Shown here: positions 47,673-56,270 of the stretch, piece after piece | Position numbering within the stretch: position 1 is the stretch's first letter | Layout of the letters: every line of letters starts with the position of its first letter | Source: Arthrobacter sp. Leaf137 | Lineage (GTDB): Bacteria; Actinomycetota; Actinomycetes; Actinomycetales; Micrococcaceae | Reading direction: 5' to 3' | NCBI RefSeq assembly: GCF_001423525.1 | Contig: NZ_LMOI01000018.1 | Span: 232,151 to 296,150, forward strand | Length of the DNA: 64,000 bases | Position numbers and translations under genes: made by a program | The notes under the pieces: generated by a model | Databases searched by the model: none | The model's input: only the letters and a program-made list of their open reading frames with translations | Told to the model about the DNA's origin: nothing

Positions 47673-49808
47673 ATGCGCAGCAAACTCGCTGAACGTCTGA
47701 GCGCCCCCGGGATCCGCCTGCGGGCCCTGCCCTGGGGCTCCCGGCTGGCCCTCGCCTTCCTGGTGGTGATCGCCTTCGCCGCCGTCTTCGCCCCGGTCCT
47801 GGCACCGCACGATCCGCTGGAATCCTTCATGCCGGCCACTCCCCCGGGTGCCGAGCATTTCTTCGGCACCGACCGGCTGGGCCGCGACATCTTCTCCCGG
47901 CTGCTGTATGGCTCGCAGTCCTCGCTGATGATCGGCCTCGGCGCCGTGGCCCTGGCCGTCCTGGCCGGAGCGTTCCTCGGCTCGCTGGCCGCCACGTCCA
48001 GCAAGGCCGTCAACGAACTCCTCATGCGCATCATGGATATCCTGATGGCGTTCCCCGGCATTGCCCTGGCCGCGGTGCTGCTGGCGGCCTTCGGCAACTC
48101 GGTACCCACCATCATCATTGCCATCGCCATCATCTACACCCCGCAGCTGGCCCGCGTGGTCCGCGCCAACGTGCTCTCGCAGTACGGCGAGGATTACGTC
48201 CGTGCCGAGCGCGTCATCGGTGCCGGCCGGTTCTACATCCTGGCCAAGCACATCGTCCGCAACACCGCAGCCCCCGTGCTGGTGTTCGCCACGGTGATGG
48301 TGGCCGACGCCATCATCCTCGAGGCCTCGCTGTCCTTCCTGGGCGCCGGCGTCCAGGATCCCGCCCCGTCCTGGGGCAACGTGATCTCCTACGGCCGCAA
48401 CCTGGTCCTGTCCGGCGGCTGGTGGGCCACCACCTTCGCCGGCCTCATCATCCTGCTCACCGTCCTGGCCTTGAACATCCTTGCCGAGGGCCTCACCGAC
48501 GCCATGGTCAACCCCCGGCTGCGGCGCGCCCCGGTGGTGAAGGACGACGACGGTGCTGCCGCTTCCGTTGCCGGCGCAGCAGTCGCAGGTTCGGCCGTGG
48601 ATACCGAGGTGGCCACCTCGGTTGCGCAGCCGTCGATTGTGGAACAGCACGAACTCGACGCCGTCCTGCCGGCTTCCGGAACCACCCCCACCGAAGGCCG
48701 GCAGGACACCTCAGCGGTACTCACCGATGTTAGGACCGCCGCCAACCCGCACGCCCTGCTGGACCGTGAGCTGGAACTGCTCGCCGCCGTCGAGGCCACC
48801 CGCACGGACCGACTCCCCCAGGTCCCGGCGGACGCCCGGACGGTCCTCGAGGTCAGCAACCTCTCCATCCGGTTCCCCGGCCGGTTTGGCGAGACAGCCA
48901 TCGTGGACAACGTCTCCTTCACCGTCCGCGAAGGCGAAACCATGGGCCTTGTGGGCGAGTCCGGTTGCGGCAAGTCCATCACGTCGCTGGCCGTCATGGG
49001 CCTGCTGCCCAAGACCGCCCGGATTAGCGGTTCCATCCGGTTCGACGGCAAGGAACTGCTGGATCCGGATACCAGCCACAGCAACACCAAGGCCTACCAG
49101 GGCCTGCGCGGCGAACAGATCGCCATGGTCTACCAGGACGCCCTCAGCTCGCTGAACCCGTCCATGAAGATCAAGGACCAGATGCTGCAGCTGACCCGCC
49201 GCGGCGGCCGGAAGACCCCGGCCGAGCTGCTGGAGATGGTGAAGCTCGATCCGGTCCGCACCCTGGCCAGCTACCCCCACGAATTGTCCGGCGGGCAGCG
49301 GCAGCGCGTGCTGATCGCCATGGCCTTGTCCCGTTCACCCAAGATTGTGGTGGCGGATGAGCCCACCACTGCCCTGGACGTCACAGTCCAGAAGCAGGTG
49401 GTGGACCTGCTCAACGAACTGCGCGAGCAGCTGGGATTCGCCATGGTGTTCGTCAGCCACGACCTCGCACTGGTGGCCTCCCTGGCGCACCGCATCACGG
49501 TCATGTACGCCGGCCAGGTGGTGGAATCCGCCCAGGCCTCCGAGCTGCTGCGGAACCCGAAGCACGAATACACCCGCGGCCTGCTCGGCGCGGTTCTCTC
49601 CATCGAGGCCGATGCCGCCCGACTGCACCAGATCCCCGGCACAGTCCCGTCACCCAACGACTTCGCCCCGGGGGACCGGTTCGCGCCGCGTTCCCTGCGC
49701 AGCGACGCCGACCCCAACCAGCAGCTGGTCCTCACCGCCGTGGCTTCGGCCAACGGCGGGGATTCGGACCACTACTGGGCCAGCCACCGCAAGGAGGACG
49801 CCAAGTGA
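47673..49808 (+). CDS. siaG: Fused ABC permease (DppC) and ATPase (DppD)
   Basis: A 711-residue fusion. Residues 1 to about 290 are a DppC-type permease (HFFGTDRLGRDIFSRLLYGS, EDYVRAERVIGAGRFYILAK). An Ala/Val/Thr-rich linker of roughly 95 residues follows, and residues about 385-711 are a DppD-type ATPase with Walker A LVGESGCGKSITSL (about 425), signature ELSGGQRQRV, Walker B IVVADEPTTALD and switch FVSHDLALVASLAHR. The same fusion occurs in the corynebacterial SiaEFGI sialic acid importer. It overlaps the second ATPase gene by four bases (GTGA). No frameshift is seen between the halves. Confidence 0.92.
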   Translation: MRSKLAERLSAPGIRLRALPWGSRLALAFLVVIAFAAVFAPVLAPHDPLESFMPATPPGAEHFFGTDRLGRDIFSRLLYGSQSSLMIGLGAVALAVLAGAFLGSLAATSSKAVNELLMRIMDILMAFPGIALAAVLLAAFGNSVPTIIIAIAIIYTPQLARVVRANVLSQYGEDYVRAERVIGAGRFYILAKHIVRNTAAPVLVFATVMVADAIILEASLSFLGAGVQDPAPSWGNVISYGRNLVLSGGWWATTFAGLIILLTVLALNILAEGLTDAMVNPRLRRAPVVKDDDGAAASVAGAAVAGSAVDTEVATSVAQPSIVEQHELDAVLPASGTTPTEGRQDTSAVLTDVRTAANPHALLDRELELLAAVEATRTDRLPQVPADARTVLEVSNLSIRFPGRFGETAIVDNVSFTVREGETMGLVGESGCGKSITSLAVMGLLPKTARISGSIRFDGKELLDPDTSHSNTKAYQGLRGEQIAMVYQDALSSLNPSMKIKDQMLQLTRRGGRKTPAELLEMVKLDPVRTLASYPHELSGGQRQRVLIAMALSRSPKIVVADEPTTALDVTVQKQVVDLLNELREQLGFAMVFVSHDLALVASLAHRITVMYAGQVVESAQASELLRNPKHEYTRGLLGAVLSIEADAARLHQIPGTVPSPNDFAPGDRFAPRSLRSDADPNQQLVLTAVASANGGDSDHYWASHRKEDAK

Positions 49809-50611
49809 GCGCATCCACCGGACAGCCCGTCATTGAGCTCAAGGGCGTCAAGGTCCACCACCGTGCCCGCACCGGGGGCCTCTTCCGCCCCAACGTGGTC
49901 AAGGCTGTCAACGGTGTGGACTTCACCATCAGCCGCGGCGAAACCGTGGGCATCGTAGGCGAATCCGGCTGCGGCAAATCCACCCTGGCATCCGTGCTGG
50001 TGGGCCTGCAGGCGCCTACATCCGGGGAGGTCCTGTTCCACGGCAAGCCCGCCATCAAGCGCAACGCCGCCATGCGGAAGGAGTTCGGCCGCTCCGTGTC
50101 CGTGGTGTTCCAGGACCCCGCCACCGCGCTGAACCCGCGCATGACCATCCAGGACATCCTCACCGATCCGCTGCAGGTGCATGGCATCGGCAACGCCGCC
50201 AGCCGGGCTGCCAAGGTCCGGGAACTGCTCACGCTGGTAGGCCTGCCCGCCTCAGCGGCGGAAGTGACGCCGTCGCAGGTGTCCGGCGGCCAGCGGCAGC
50301 GCGTGGCCATCGCCCGGGCCCTCGCGCTGGATCCGGACATCATCGTGGCGGACGAGCCGACGTCGGCCCTGGACGTCTCCGTCCGCGCGCAGGTCCTGAA
50401 CCTGCTCTCCGACCTCAAGGCGCGGCTGAACCTGGGGATGGTGTTCATCTCCCACGACATCCAGACCGTCCGCTACGTCTCCGACCGCATCTGCGTCATG
50501 TACTTCGGCGAGATCGTGGAGGAAGGCCCGGCCGCGCAGGTGTTCGACAACCCCAGCAACGACTACACCAAGAAGCTCCTCGGCGCGGCCCCCAGCCTGC
50601 TGCACACCTAG
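49805..50611 (+). CDS. siaI: Sialic acid ABC transporter ATPase, DppF type
   Basis: A 268-residue ATPase. Motifs are Walker A IVGESGCGKSTLASV, Q-loop VVFQDPATALNPRM, signature SGGQRQRVAIARALA, Walker B IIVADEPTSALDVS and switch FISHDIQTVRYVSDR. The GTG start overlaps the stop of the fused protein. It would pair with that protein's ATPase half to power uptake. The C-terminal extension after the ATPase core (NDYTKKLLGAAPSLLHT) is typical of oligopeptide-type ATPases. Confidence 0.92.
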   Translation: MSASTGQPVIELKGVKVHHRARTGGLFRPNVVKAVNGVDFTISRGETVGIVGESGCGKSTLASVLVGLQAPTSGEVLFHGKPAIKRNAAMRKEFGRSVSVVFQDPATALNPRMTIQDILTDPLQVHGIGNAASRAAKVRELLTLVGLPASAAEVTPSQVSGGQRQRVAIARALALDPDIIVADEPTSALDVSVRAQVLNLLSDLKARLNLGMVFISHDIQTVRYVSDRICVMYFGEIVEEGPAAQVFDNPSNDYTKKLLGAAPSLLHT

Positions 50612-50658
50612 ACCACCCATCCCCTCTCTTCTACCAACCCAGTTATCGGAGTTTTCCC

Positions 50659-51588
50659 GTGTCTTCCCAGTTCTCCGGCGTCATCCCGCCCGTCGTCACC
50701 CCCCGCCACGCAGACGGCAGCATCGACACCGCGTCGCTGCACAACCTCACCAACCACTTGCTCGACGGCGGCGTGTCCGGGCTGTTCGTCCTCGGTTCCT
50801 CCGCCGAGGTGCCCTACATGACCAACGCCGAGCGCGACCTGGTGGTCAGCACCATCGCCGAAGCCAACGCTGCAGCCGGCGCCAAGGCGGTTCCGCTCAT
50901 CGTCGGCGCCAACGAGCAGACCACCAACCGGGTGATCGAGGAGGCCAAGCGCGTGATCGACCTCGGTGCGGACGCCATCGTGGTCACCTCCATGTACTAC
51001 GCCATCGGCAACGCCGAGGAGACCGAGACCCACTTCCGCAGCATCCACGCCGCCGTCAGCAAGCCGATCTTCGCCTACGATGTGCCCGTCCGCACCCACT
51101 TCAAGCTCCCCACTGACCTGCTGGTCCGGCTGGGCCGCGAAGGTGTCATCGCCGGCGTCAAGGACTCCTCCGGGGACGACGTCTCCTTCCGCCAGCTCCT
51201 CCTCGCCGCACGGGACATCGACAACTTCGATGTCTTCACCGGCCACGAAGTAGTGGTGGACGGCGCCCTCCTGGGCGGCGCCCAGGGCGTGGTCCCGGGC
51301 TTGGGCAACGTGGACCCGCGCGGCTACCGGAACCTCGTGGACGCCGCAGCCGCAGGCGACTGGGCCAAGGCTGCCGCCGAGCAGGACCGCCTGGCCGACC
51401 TCTTCGAGATCGTCTACACCCCCAACGGCCGGGTTTCCGGCGGCGCGGCGGGACTGGGCGCATTCAAGACCGCGCTGCAGGTCATGGGAGTCATCGAATC
51501 CAACACCATGAGCGCACCCATGCCGGCGCTGAACGAGGACGAAACCAAGGCCATCCGCGGCATCCTCGAACGCAACGGCCTGGTATAA
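50659..51588 (+). CDS. nanA: N-acetylneuraminate lyase (DHDPS family)
   Basis: A 309-residue class I aldolase that splits N-acetylneuraminate to N-acetylmannosamine and pyruvate. The Schiff-base lysine is Lys168 in VIAGVKDSSGDD and the catalytic tyrosine Tyr140 in IFAYDVPVRTH. The phosphate/carboxylate loop reads LGSSAEVPYM instead of the usual GSTGE. The GTG start has CGGAG seven bases upstream. The call over dihydrodipicolinate synthase rests on its place between the sialic acid importer and nanK/nanE. Confidence 0.88.
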   Translation: MSSQFSGVIPPVVTPRHADGSIDTASLHNLTNHLLDGGVSGLFVLGSSAEVPYMTNAERDLVVSTIAEANAAAGAKAVPLIVGANEQTTNRVIEEAKRVIDLGADAIVVTSMYYAIGNAEETETHFRSIHAAVSKPIFAYDVPVRTHFKLPTDLLVRLGREGVIAGVKDSSGDDVSFRQLLLAARDIDNFDVFTGHEVVVDGALLGGAQGVVPGLGNVDPRGYRNLVDAAAAGDWAKAAAEQDRLADLFEIVYTPNGRVSGGAAGLGAFKTALQVMGVIESNTMSAPMPALNEDETKAIRGILERNGLV

Positions 51589-51598
51589 AGCCCTTGGG

Positions 51599-51680
51599 CG
51601 CTGGGCATGATCCTTTTGCCGGTTGCTGCGCTCGTTCCTCGCGCTCTGACGCAACCTACACAAAAGAACCATGCCCAGCG
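51599..51680. repeat. Long interrupted inverted repeat between nanA and nanK
   Basis: Two 20-base arms, at 51599-51618 and 51661-51680, are complementary at 18 of 20 positions. Inside, GGTTGC (51621-51626) pairs with GCAACC (51651-51656) and GCG-rich segments add more. The transcript could fold into one hairpin of about 80 bases. It starts 10 bases after nanA, so it may attenuate or protect mRNA between the importer/nanA part and nanK-nanE-nagA, or be a palindromic repeat element. Confidence 0.7.
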
Positions 51681-51738
51681 TTTGTGCTGACCCGGCCGTG
51701 GGGTCAGCTGTTGATTGATGCCCTGTGAGGGAGCAGTG

Positions 51739-52746
51739 ATGATGTACGCGATCGGTGTTGACCTTGGGGGTACTAAGACGGCTGCCGGGGTTGTTTCCGG
51801 GGGTGGGGAGGTCTTGTTTTCGGAGACCATCCCCACGCTGAGCCGTGACGGTTCCGCCGCGATCCTCGACGCTACTGCGGCGCTGGTTTCTTCCCTCATA
51901 TCGCGGGCTCAAGCAGAGAGCCTCGATGTGGTGGGGGTCGGCGTCGGGTCCGCAGGGGTCATTGATGCCGCGCGCGGCGTGGTGGTGTCCGCGACGGACG
52001 CCATCACCGGCTGGGCCGGGACGGCACTCACCGCAGGCCTGGCCGCACGGCTGGGCCTGCCGGCGTCGTCTGTCCTTGCCGTGAACGACGTGCACGCGCA
52101 CGCCCTCGGCGAAGCCTGGACAGGCGCCGCCGCGGGGACCTCCAGCTCGCTGCTGGTGGCGTTCGGCACCGGCGTGGGCGGGAGCTTCGTCCTGGACGGC
52201 AAGCCCGTGCTGGGGCACCGCTACGCCGGCGGGCACGTGGGCCACTTTGCGTCCCCATACGCGTGCTTCGACAGCGCCCCGCTCCCCTGCGTCTGCGGCG
52301 GTTCCGGGCATGTCGAAGCCATCGCGTCCGGGCCTGCCATCCGTGAGGCCTACGTCCGGCTCGGCGGCTCATCCCCAGCTGCGGACACCCGCGCCGTCTT
52401 CGGCCTGGCCGCGGCAGGTGATTCTGTTGCCGCCAGCGCAATCGGGACGGCAGCAGCCGCCGCCGGGCAGGCCGTGGGCGGCCTGGCGAACATTCTTGAC
52501 CCCGAGGTGGTGCTGGTGTCCGGCGGGCTGGCCGACGCGGGCGAGCGCTGGTGGCAGCCGATGGAGGCCGCCTTGCGCGCAGAACTGTTGCCTGCCCTGA
52601 GCGGCATTCCGGTGCGACCCGCCGCGCTGGGAAATACGGCCGCCATTGCGGGTGCTGCCCGCCTTGTTCTTGACCCTGCCGCTTTCGGCGCCGCCGTTTC
52701 CGGCCCTGCCGATTTCACTACCGCCCAGACGTCCCGAAGGAACTGA
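51739..52746 (+). CDS. nanK: ROK-family kinase, probable N-acetylmannosamine kinase
   Basis: A 335-residue sugar kinase. The ATP motif is GVDLGGTKTAAGVV, and the catalytic Asp lies in LAVNDVHAHALGEA. GTGVGGSFVLDG and the GHVGHF histidine lead to the zinc motif CVCGGSGHVEAI, in which the third Cys of the usual CxCGxxGCxE is His. It would phosphorylate N-acetylmannosamine to the 6-phosphate, given nanE next to it. The ATG at 51739 follows GAGGGAG; several in-frame starts upstream are possible. Confidence 0.87.
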   Translation: MMYAIGVDLGGTKTAAGVVSGGGEVLFSETIPTLSRDGSAAILDATAALVSSLISRAQAESLDVVGVGVGSAGVIDAARGVVVSATDAITGWAGTALTAGLAARLGLPASSVLAVNDVHAHALGEAWTGAAAGTSSSLLVAFGTGVGGSFVLDGKPVLGHRYAGGHVGHFASPYACFDSAPLPCVCGGSGHVEAIASGPAIREAYVRLGGSSPAADTRAVFGLAAAGDSVAASAIGTAAAAAGQAVGGLANILDPEVVLVSGGLADAGERWWQPMEAALRAELLPALSGIPVRPAALGNTAAIAGAARLVLDPAAFGAAVSGPADFTTAQTSRRN

Positions 52747-52748
52747 CC

Positions 52749-53432
52749 ATGCTCCTGTCCCCCGATGCCCTTGAAGCCCTGCACGGGCGCCTGATTGTCT
52801 CGTGCCAGGCGTACCCGGGCGAGCCGATGCGTGATCCCCGGACCACCGCCCAGGTGGCGGCATCTGCCGTGATTGGCGGGGCGGCCGCCGTGCGCGTGCA
52901 GGGCCTGACGGATGTCCAGCACACCCGTGCGGCCGTGGAGGTTCCGGTGATCGGGCTGTGGAAGGACGGGCACAGCGGCGTCTTCATCACCCCCACGCTC
53001 CGGCACGCGTTGGCGGTGGCGAACGCGGGGTCCCATGTGGTGGCCATCGACGGCACCCGCCGTGAACGTCCGGACGGGCTTTCCCTGGGCCAGACGGTGG
53101 CGGGGATCCATGCGGAATCGCATGCGCTGGTGATGGCCGACTGCGGGTCGTTCGCGGATGCCGCCGCCGCCGTGGACGCCGGCGCGGACCTGATCGGCAC
53201 CACACTGTCCGGGTACAGCGGCGAACGCCCCAAGACCTCCGGCCCGGACCTGGAGCTGCTGGCGGAGATTGCGGCTGCCGGTTTTGACGTCCCGCTCATT
53301 GCCGAGGGCCGCATCCACACGCCTGCCCAGGCCCGCCAGGCGCTCGACGCCGGGGCCTTCGCCGTGGTGGTGGGCACGGCCATCACGCACCCGGCCACCA
53401 TCACCGGCTGGTTCTCGGACGCCCTGAAGTGA
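52749..53432 (+). CDS. nanE: N-acetylmannosamine-6-phosphate 2-epimerase
   Basis: A 227-residue TIM-barrel epimerase converting N-acetylmannosamine-6-phosphate to N-acetylglucosamine-6-phosphate. Family motifs are RLIVSCQAYPGEPMRDP, VPVIGLWKDGH, ADLIGTTLSGYSG and PLIAEGRIHTPAQARQALDA. It starts two bases after nanK and overlaps nagA by four bases (GTGA), so the three are one translational unit. Confidence 0.94.
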   Translation: MLLSPDALEALHGRLIVSCQAYPGEPMRDPRTTAQVAASAVIGGAAAVRVQGLTDVQHTRAAVEVPVIGLWKDGHSGVFITPTLRHALAVANAGSHVVAIDGTRRERPDGLSLGQTVAGIHAESHALVMADCGSFADAAAAVDAGADLIGTTLSGYSGERPKTSGPDLELLAEIAAAGFDVPLIAEGRIHTPAQARQALDAGAFAVVVGTAITHPATITGWFSDALK

Positions 53433-54628
53433 CCCGTTCCTGCCTGCTGACGGGCACCCTCCTGACGGACGGCGCCACGGTGGTGGACGCCGCCGTCGCT
53501 GTGGTCGACGGACTGATTGCCTACGCCGGGCCGCGGGCGGGCCTGGACGTTGCGTCCCTTCCCGCGTTGGCTCAGATGGAGCTCCCGCCGGGGAGCATTC
53601 TTCTTCCCGGCCTCATCGACCTGCACTGCCACGGCGCCGCCGGCGGCGACTTCCCCGGTGGTGACCCCGGGGCCGCCCGGACTGCGGTGGATTTCCTCCA
53701 CCGCAGCGGGACCACCACGCTGCTGGCCAGCCTGGTGACCGCGCCGCGGGAGGATCTGCTGCGAAGCATCGGGACGCTTCGAGACCTCGCGGACGACGGC
53801 CTGATCGCGGGCATCCACGCCGAGGGACCGTTCCTGTCCCAGGCCCGGTGCGGCGCCCAGGATCCGCGGTTCCTCCGGGATCCTGATCTTCACTTCCTAG
53901 GGGAACTGGTAGCGGCGGCCGGCGGCCACCTCCGGACCATGACCTACGCCCCGGAGCTGCCGGGCGCGGCCGGGCTGGTGCGGGAGCTTGCCATGCGCGG
54001 CGTGGCCCCTTCCTTGGGCCACACGGACGCAGATACACGCACGACGGCGGATTCGCTCACCGATGCGGCGGACCTGCTGGCCGCTTTTGGTCCTGACAAT
54101 GCCCGTCCCACAGTGACGCACCTCTTCAACGGCATGCCGCCGCTGCACCACCGCAGCCCCGGCCCGGTGGCCGCATGCCTGCAACTGGCCTCCGCCGGGC
54201 GGGTTGCCGTGGAACTGGTGGCCGACGGGGTGCACCTGGACCCGGAGACGGTGCGGATGGTGGTTGGGCTGGTGGGTGCAGCGAATGTTGCCCTGGTGAC
54301 CGATTCGATGGCGGCCACGGGGCTGCCCGATGGTGAGTATGACCTCGGCCCCGCGGGAGTGGTTGTCCGGGATGGCGAGGCTCGCCTGCGCAGCAACGGC
54401 GCCCTGGCCGGCGGCACGGCCACACTGCTGGACGTGGTGCGCCGGACTGTCGAGGCAGGAGTGGACCCCGCCGATGCCGTCCTGTCCGCCACTGCGGTTC
54501 CTGCGCGGATTCTTGGCCTCAGCGGCGAGGTGGGGAGCCTTCGCACCGGGCTGCGCGCCGACGTCGTGGTGGTTGATCCGGACTTCCGGCGTGTCCTGGT
54601 GATTCGCGGCGGAGAGGTCCTGGCGTAG
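53429..54628 (+). CDS. nagA: N-acetylglucosamine-6-phosphate deacetylase
   Basis: A 399-residue amidohydrolase that removes acetate from N-acetylglucosamine-6-phosphate, giving glucosamine-6-phosphate for NagB. Metal and catalytic residues appear in LIDLHCHGAAGGDFPGG, GIHAEGPFLSQ (Glu), LGHTDADT, THLFNGMPPLHHR and LVTDSMAATG (catalytic Asp). GTG start overlapping nanE. It is the last gene of the importer operon; nagB lies 4.4 kb away beyond a block of unrelated genes. Confidence 0.94.
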   Translation: MTRSCLLTGTLLTDGATVVDAAVAVVDGLIAYAGPRAGLDVASLPALAQMELPPGSILLPGLIDLHCHGAAGGDFPGGDPGAARTAVDFLHRSGTTTLLASLVTAPREDLLRSIGTLRDLADDGLIAGIHAEGPFLSQARCGAQDPRFLRDPDLHFLGELVAAAGGHLRTMTYAPELPGAAGLVRELAMRGVAPSLGHTDADTRTTADSLTDAADLLAAFGPDNARPTVTHLFNGMPPLHHRSPGPVAACLQLASAGRVAVELVADGVHLDPETVRMVVGLVGAANVALVTDSMAATGLPDGEYDLGPAGVVVRDGEARLRSNGALAGGTATLLDVVRRTVEAGVDPADAVLSATAVPARILGLSGEVGSLRTGLRADVVVVDPDFRRVLVIRGGEVLA

Positions 54629-54802
54629 GCCGGGAGTCCCTTATAGCGGCGGCAGAACAGCTGTGGTTCCCCCAAAATCGAGCGTGACCTCCTGGGGGAG
54701 ACGTCCACGACACTGGGGTTGTGATGACGCAGGTGTGTGGGGCCAGGTCGTCTGTGCAGGCCTGCGCGGACCCCATGACTATGCTGCGTGTTTGGATGGA
54801 GG

Positions 54803-55225
54803 ATGACCGCCATATGCGTTGTAAGGGCAGAAGATCTGCCACTCACCGAAATCCTTGGGCTATACCGTGCGGTGGAATGGTTCGCCTACACCAAGGACCC
54901 TGACAAGCTTGTGCGAGCGCTGGAGGGGTCTTCCACCATTGTGGCCGCTCACGATGGCCAGACACTGGTTGGGTTAGCGCGGGTAATTTCCGATGGTGCG
55001 TCAATTTGCTACCTTCAGGACATTCTTGTCCTGCCGTCGCACCATAGAAGGGGTATAGGACGAGCCCTCGCTGAACGGGCACTCGAACAGTACCCGCATG
55101 TTCGCCAGAAGGTCCTCATCACCGACGACGAGCCGACCCAGAAGGCGTTCTACGAGGCGCTCGGCTACACCCGGGCCGACGAATATCCAGGCGGATCGGT
55201 GAGAGCTTTCATCAGGTTCGACTGA
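54803..55225 (+). CDS. GNAT-family N-acetyltransferase
   Basis: A 140-residue acetyltransferase. The acetyl-CoA loop is LPSHHRRGIGRALAERAL, preceded by ICYLQDILVLP and followed by QKAFYEALGYTRADEY, the usual GNAT C-terminal motif. Length and the substrate-side VEWFAYTKDP resemble the small uncharacterised GNATs often found as single genes. The start is uncertain: ATG 54803 has GGAGG immediately before it, GTG 54788 has no ribosome site. It is the first gene of the accessory block after nagA. Confidence 0.85.
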   Translation: MTAICVVRAEDLPLTEILGLYRAVEWFAYTKDPDKLVRALEGSSTIVAAHDGQTLVGLARVISDGASICYLQDILVLPSHHRRGIGRALAERALEQYPHVRQKVLITDDEPTQKAFYEALGYTRADEYPGGSVRAFIRFD

Positions 55226-55231
55226 TTGCCG

Positions 55232-55411
55232 TTACTCCTTCTTCTCCCGTCGGGCCAGCATTATTTCGTTGGCAGCATACGGCAGAAGGGCAACAAGTGG
55301 AATCGCTACGCCTTGCCAGAATGGGACCAGCGACAACACCAGCGGCATGAAGGATGCGCCAAATATTAGCGGGTGGACATATCGATACAATTTCATGATC
55401 AGTTCCATCAT
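55232..55411 (-). CDS. Small membrane protein, hypothetical
   Basis: A putative 59-residue protein with two predicted helices (HPLIFGASFMPLVLSLVPFW and VAIPLVALLPYAANEIMLA) and a charged tail ARREKKE. It lies in an AT-rich patch (about 42 percent GC at 55381-55440 by count), and its ribosome site is weak; starts at GTG 55435 or the ATG at 55393 are alternatives. It is accepted with caution because the hydrophobic/charged pattern looks like a real small membrane protein. Confidence 0.45.
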   Translation of the reverse strand: MMELIMKLYRYVHPLIFGASFMPLVLSLVPFWQGVAIPLVALLPYAANEIMLARREKKE

Positions 55412-55549
55412 GCTGACAGTTATCTCCGTTTGCACCCAACTCTGTGTCTTGTTTCCGAAATCAATATGGGTAGGTTATCCCTACGCCACGAGCCGGGAAG
55501 GCCCCAAAACCCAGCCCTAAATCCTTCTTTCCGAAGGTAGAGTTGCTGG

Positions 55550-55801
55550 GTGCTTGAGATCCGACCGAATTGCGAATGTTGCGACGTCGACATTGCTCCC
55601 TCCGCCAAGGCGTACATTTGCACATTTGAGTGCACGTGGTGTCCGGATTGCGTTGAACGGTTCCCGAATCGTTCCTGCCCAAACTGCGGAGGAGACCTTC
55701 AGCGACGCCCCATCCGGCCCGCTGCTGCTCTGATCAATAATCCAGCCAGCACTAAGAGGGTTGTATCTCCCGGTTGCCTCGAAAAGGTCACCGGGCTCTA
55801 G
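55550..55801 (+). CDS. DUF1272 cysteine-rich protein
   Basis: An 83-residue protein with the DUF1272 zinc-ribbon-like pattern: CECCDVDIAPSAKAYIC, FECTWCPDCVERFPN and CPNCGGDLQRRP, giving eight or more cysteines positioned to bind two metals. The family start LEIRPNCECC is preserved. Function is unknown in the family. The GTG start has a poor ribosome site. It sits in the AT-rich part of the accessory block. Confidence 0.82.
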   Translation: MLEIRPNCECCDVDIAPSAKAYICTFECTWCPDCVERFPNRSCPNCGGDLQRRPIRPAAALINNPASTKRVVSPGCLEKVTGL

Positions 55802-55832
55802 ATCTTTCGAGACGGATCAGAAAGCTGAGTCA

Positions 55833-56216
55833 ATGGCTTACACCCTGAGTCAGATCGAACAAGCACTCCGCGATTCATGGGGAGCCGACACCACCTGTCT
55901 GGACACCAAAAGCCTTATGAGATGGCACCAGGGCAATCCAGCGCACGGTCAGTGCGGGCCCACAGCCCTCGTGGTGCAGGACCTTCTCGGCGGCGAGCTC
56001 CTGATAGCAGAGGTCACCGGCGGAGATAAGGAAGAGGAGGTTCACTATTGGAACCGCTTCGTTGGCGGCATCGAGATTGACCTCACCCGGGAGCAGTTCG
56101 GCCCCCACCGCATCATTGGTGATCCCCGGGTTGTTGTACGGCCGCCAGAAGGGCCCCGTGCCTACGCAACGGAATATGCGCGGCTGAAGGCAAGGGTTCT
56201 GTCGGCGCTCAAGTAA
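55833..56216 (+). CDS. YunG-like protein
   Basis: A 127-residue protein resembling Bacillus YunG: IEQALRDSWGADT, WHQGNPAHGQCGPTALVVQD and VHYWNRFVGGIEIDLTREQF. A Cys in GQCGPTA and a His in VHYWNR are placed as in papain-like or transglutaminase-like folds, but no activity is established. The start is the ATG at 55833. Adjacent genes are DUF1272 and a P-loop kinase; none suggests a pathway. Confidence 0.75.
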   Translation: MAYTLSQIEQALRDSWGADTTCLDTKSLMRWHQGNPAHGQCGPTALVVQDLLGGELLIAEVTGGDKEEEVHYWNRFVGGIEIDLTREQFGPHRIIGDPRVVVRPPEGPRAYATEYARLKARVLSALK

Positions 56217-56270
56217 GGGTCTGCCCGGCGTTCCGAACCCACCTGCCCGCACCCGGTTACGCTGTCCTTC

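Noticed and set aside
45015..48650. Very long open frame (1211 codons) on the minus strand opposite the sialic acid importer genes
   Set aside because: Its translation is rich in His, Gln, Gly and Asp without domain motifs, the usual antisense shadow of high-GC coding DNA, while the plus-strand genes carry full ABC motifs.
54660..54790. Possible insertion-sequence remnant between nagA and the acetyltransferase
   Set aside because: A short stem (TCCCCCA/TGGGGGA) and atypical sequence are present, but no transposase motif, clear terminal repeats or target duplication could be seen.
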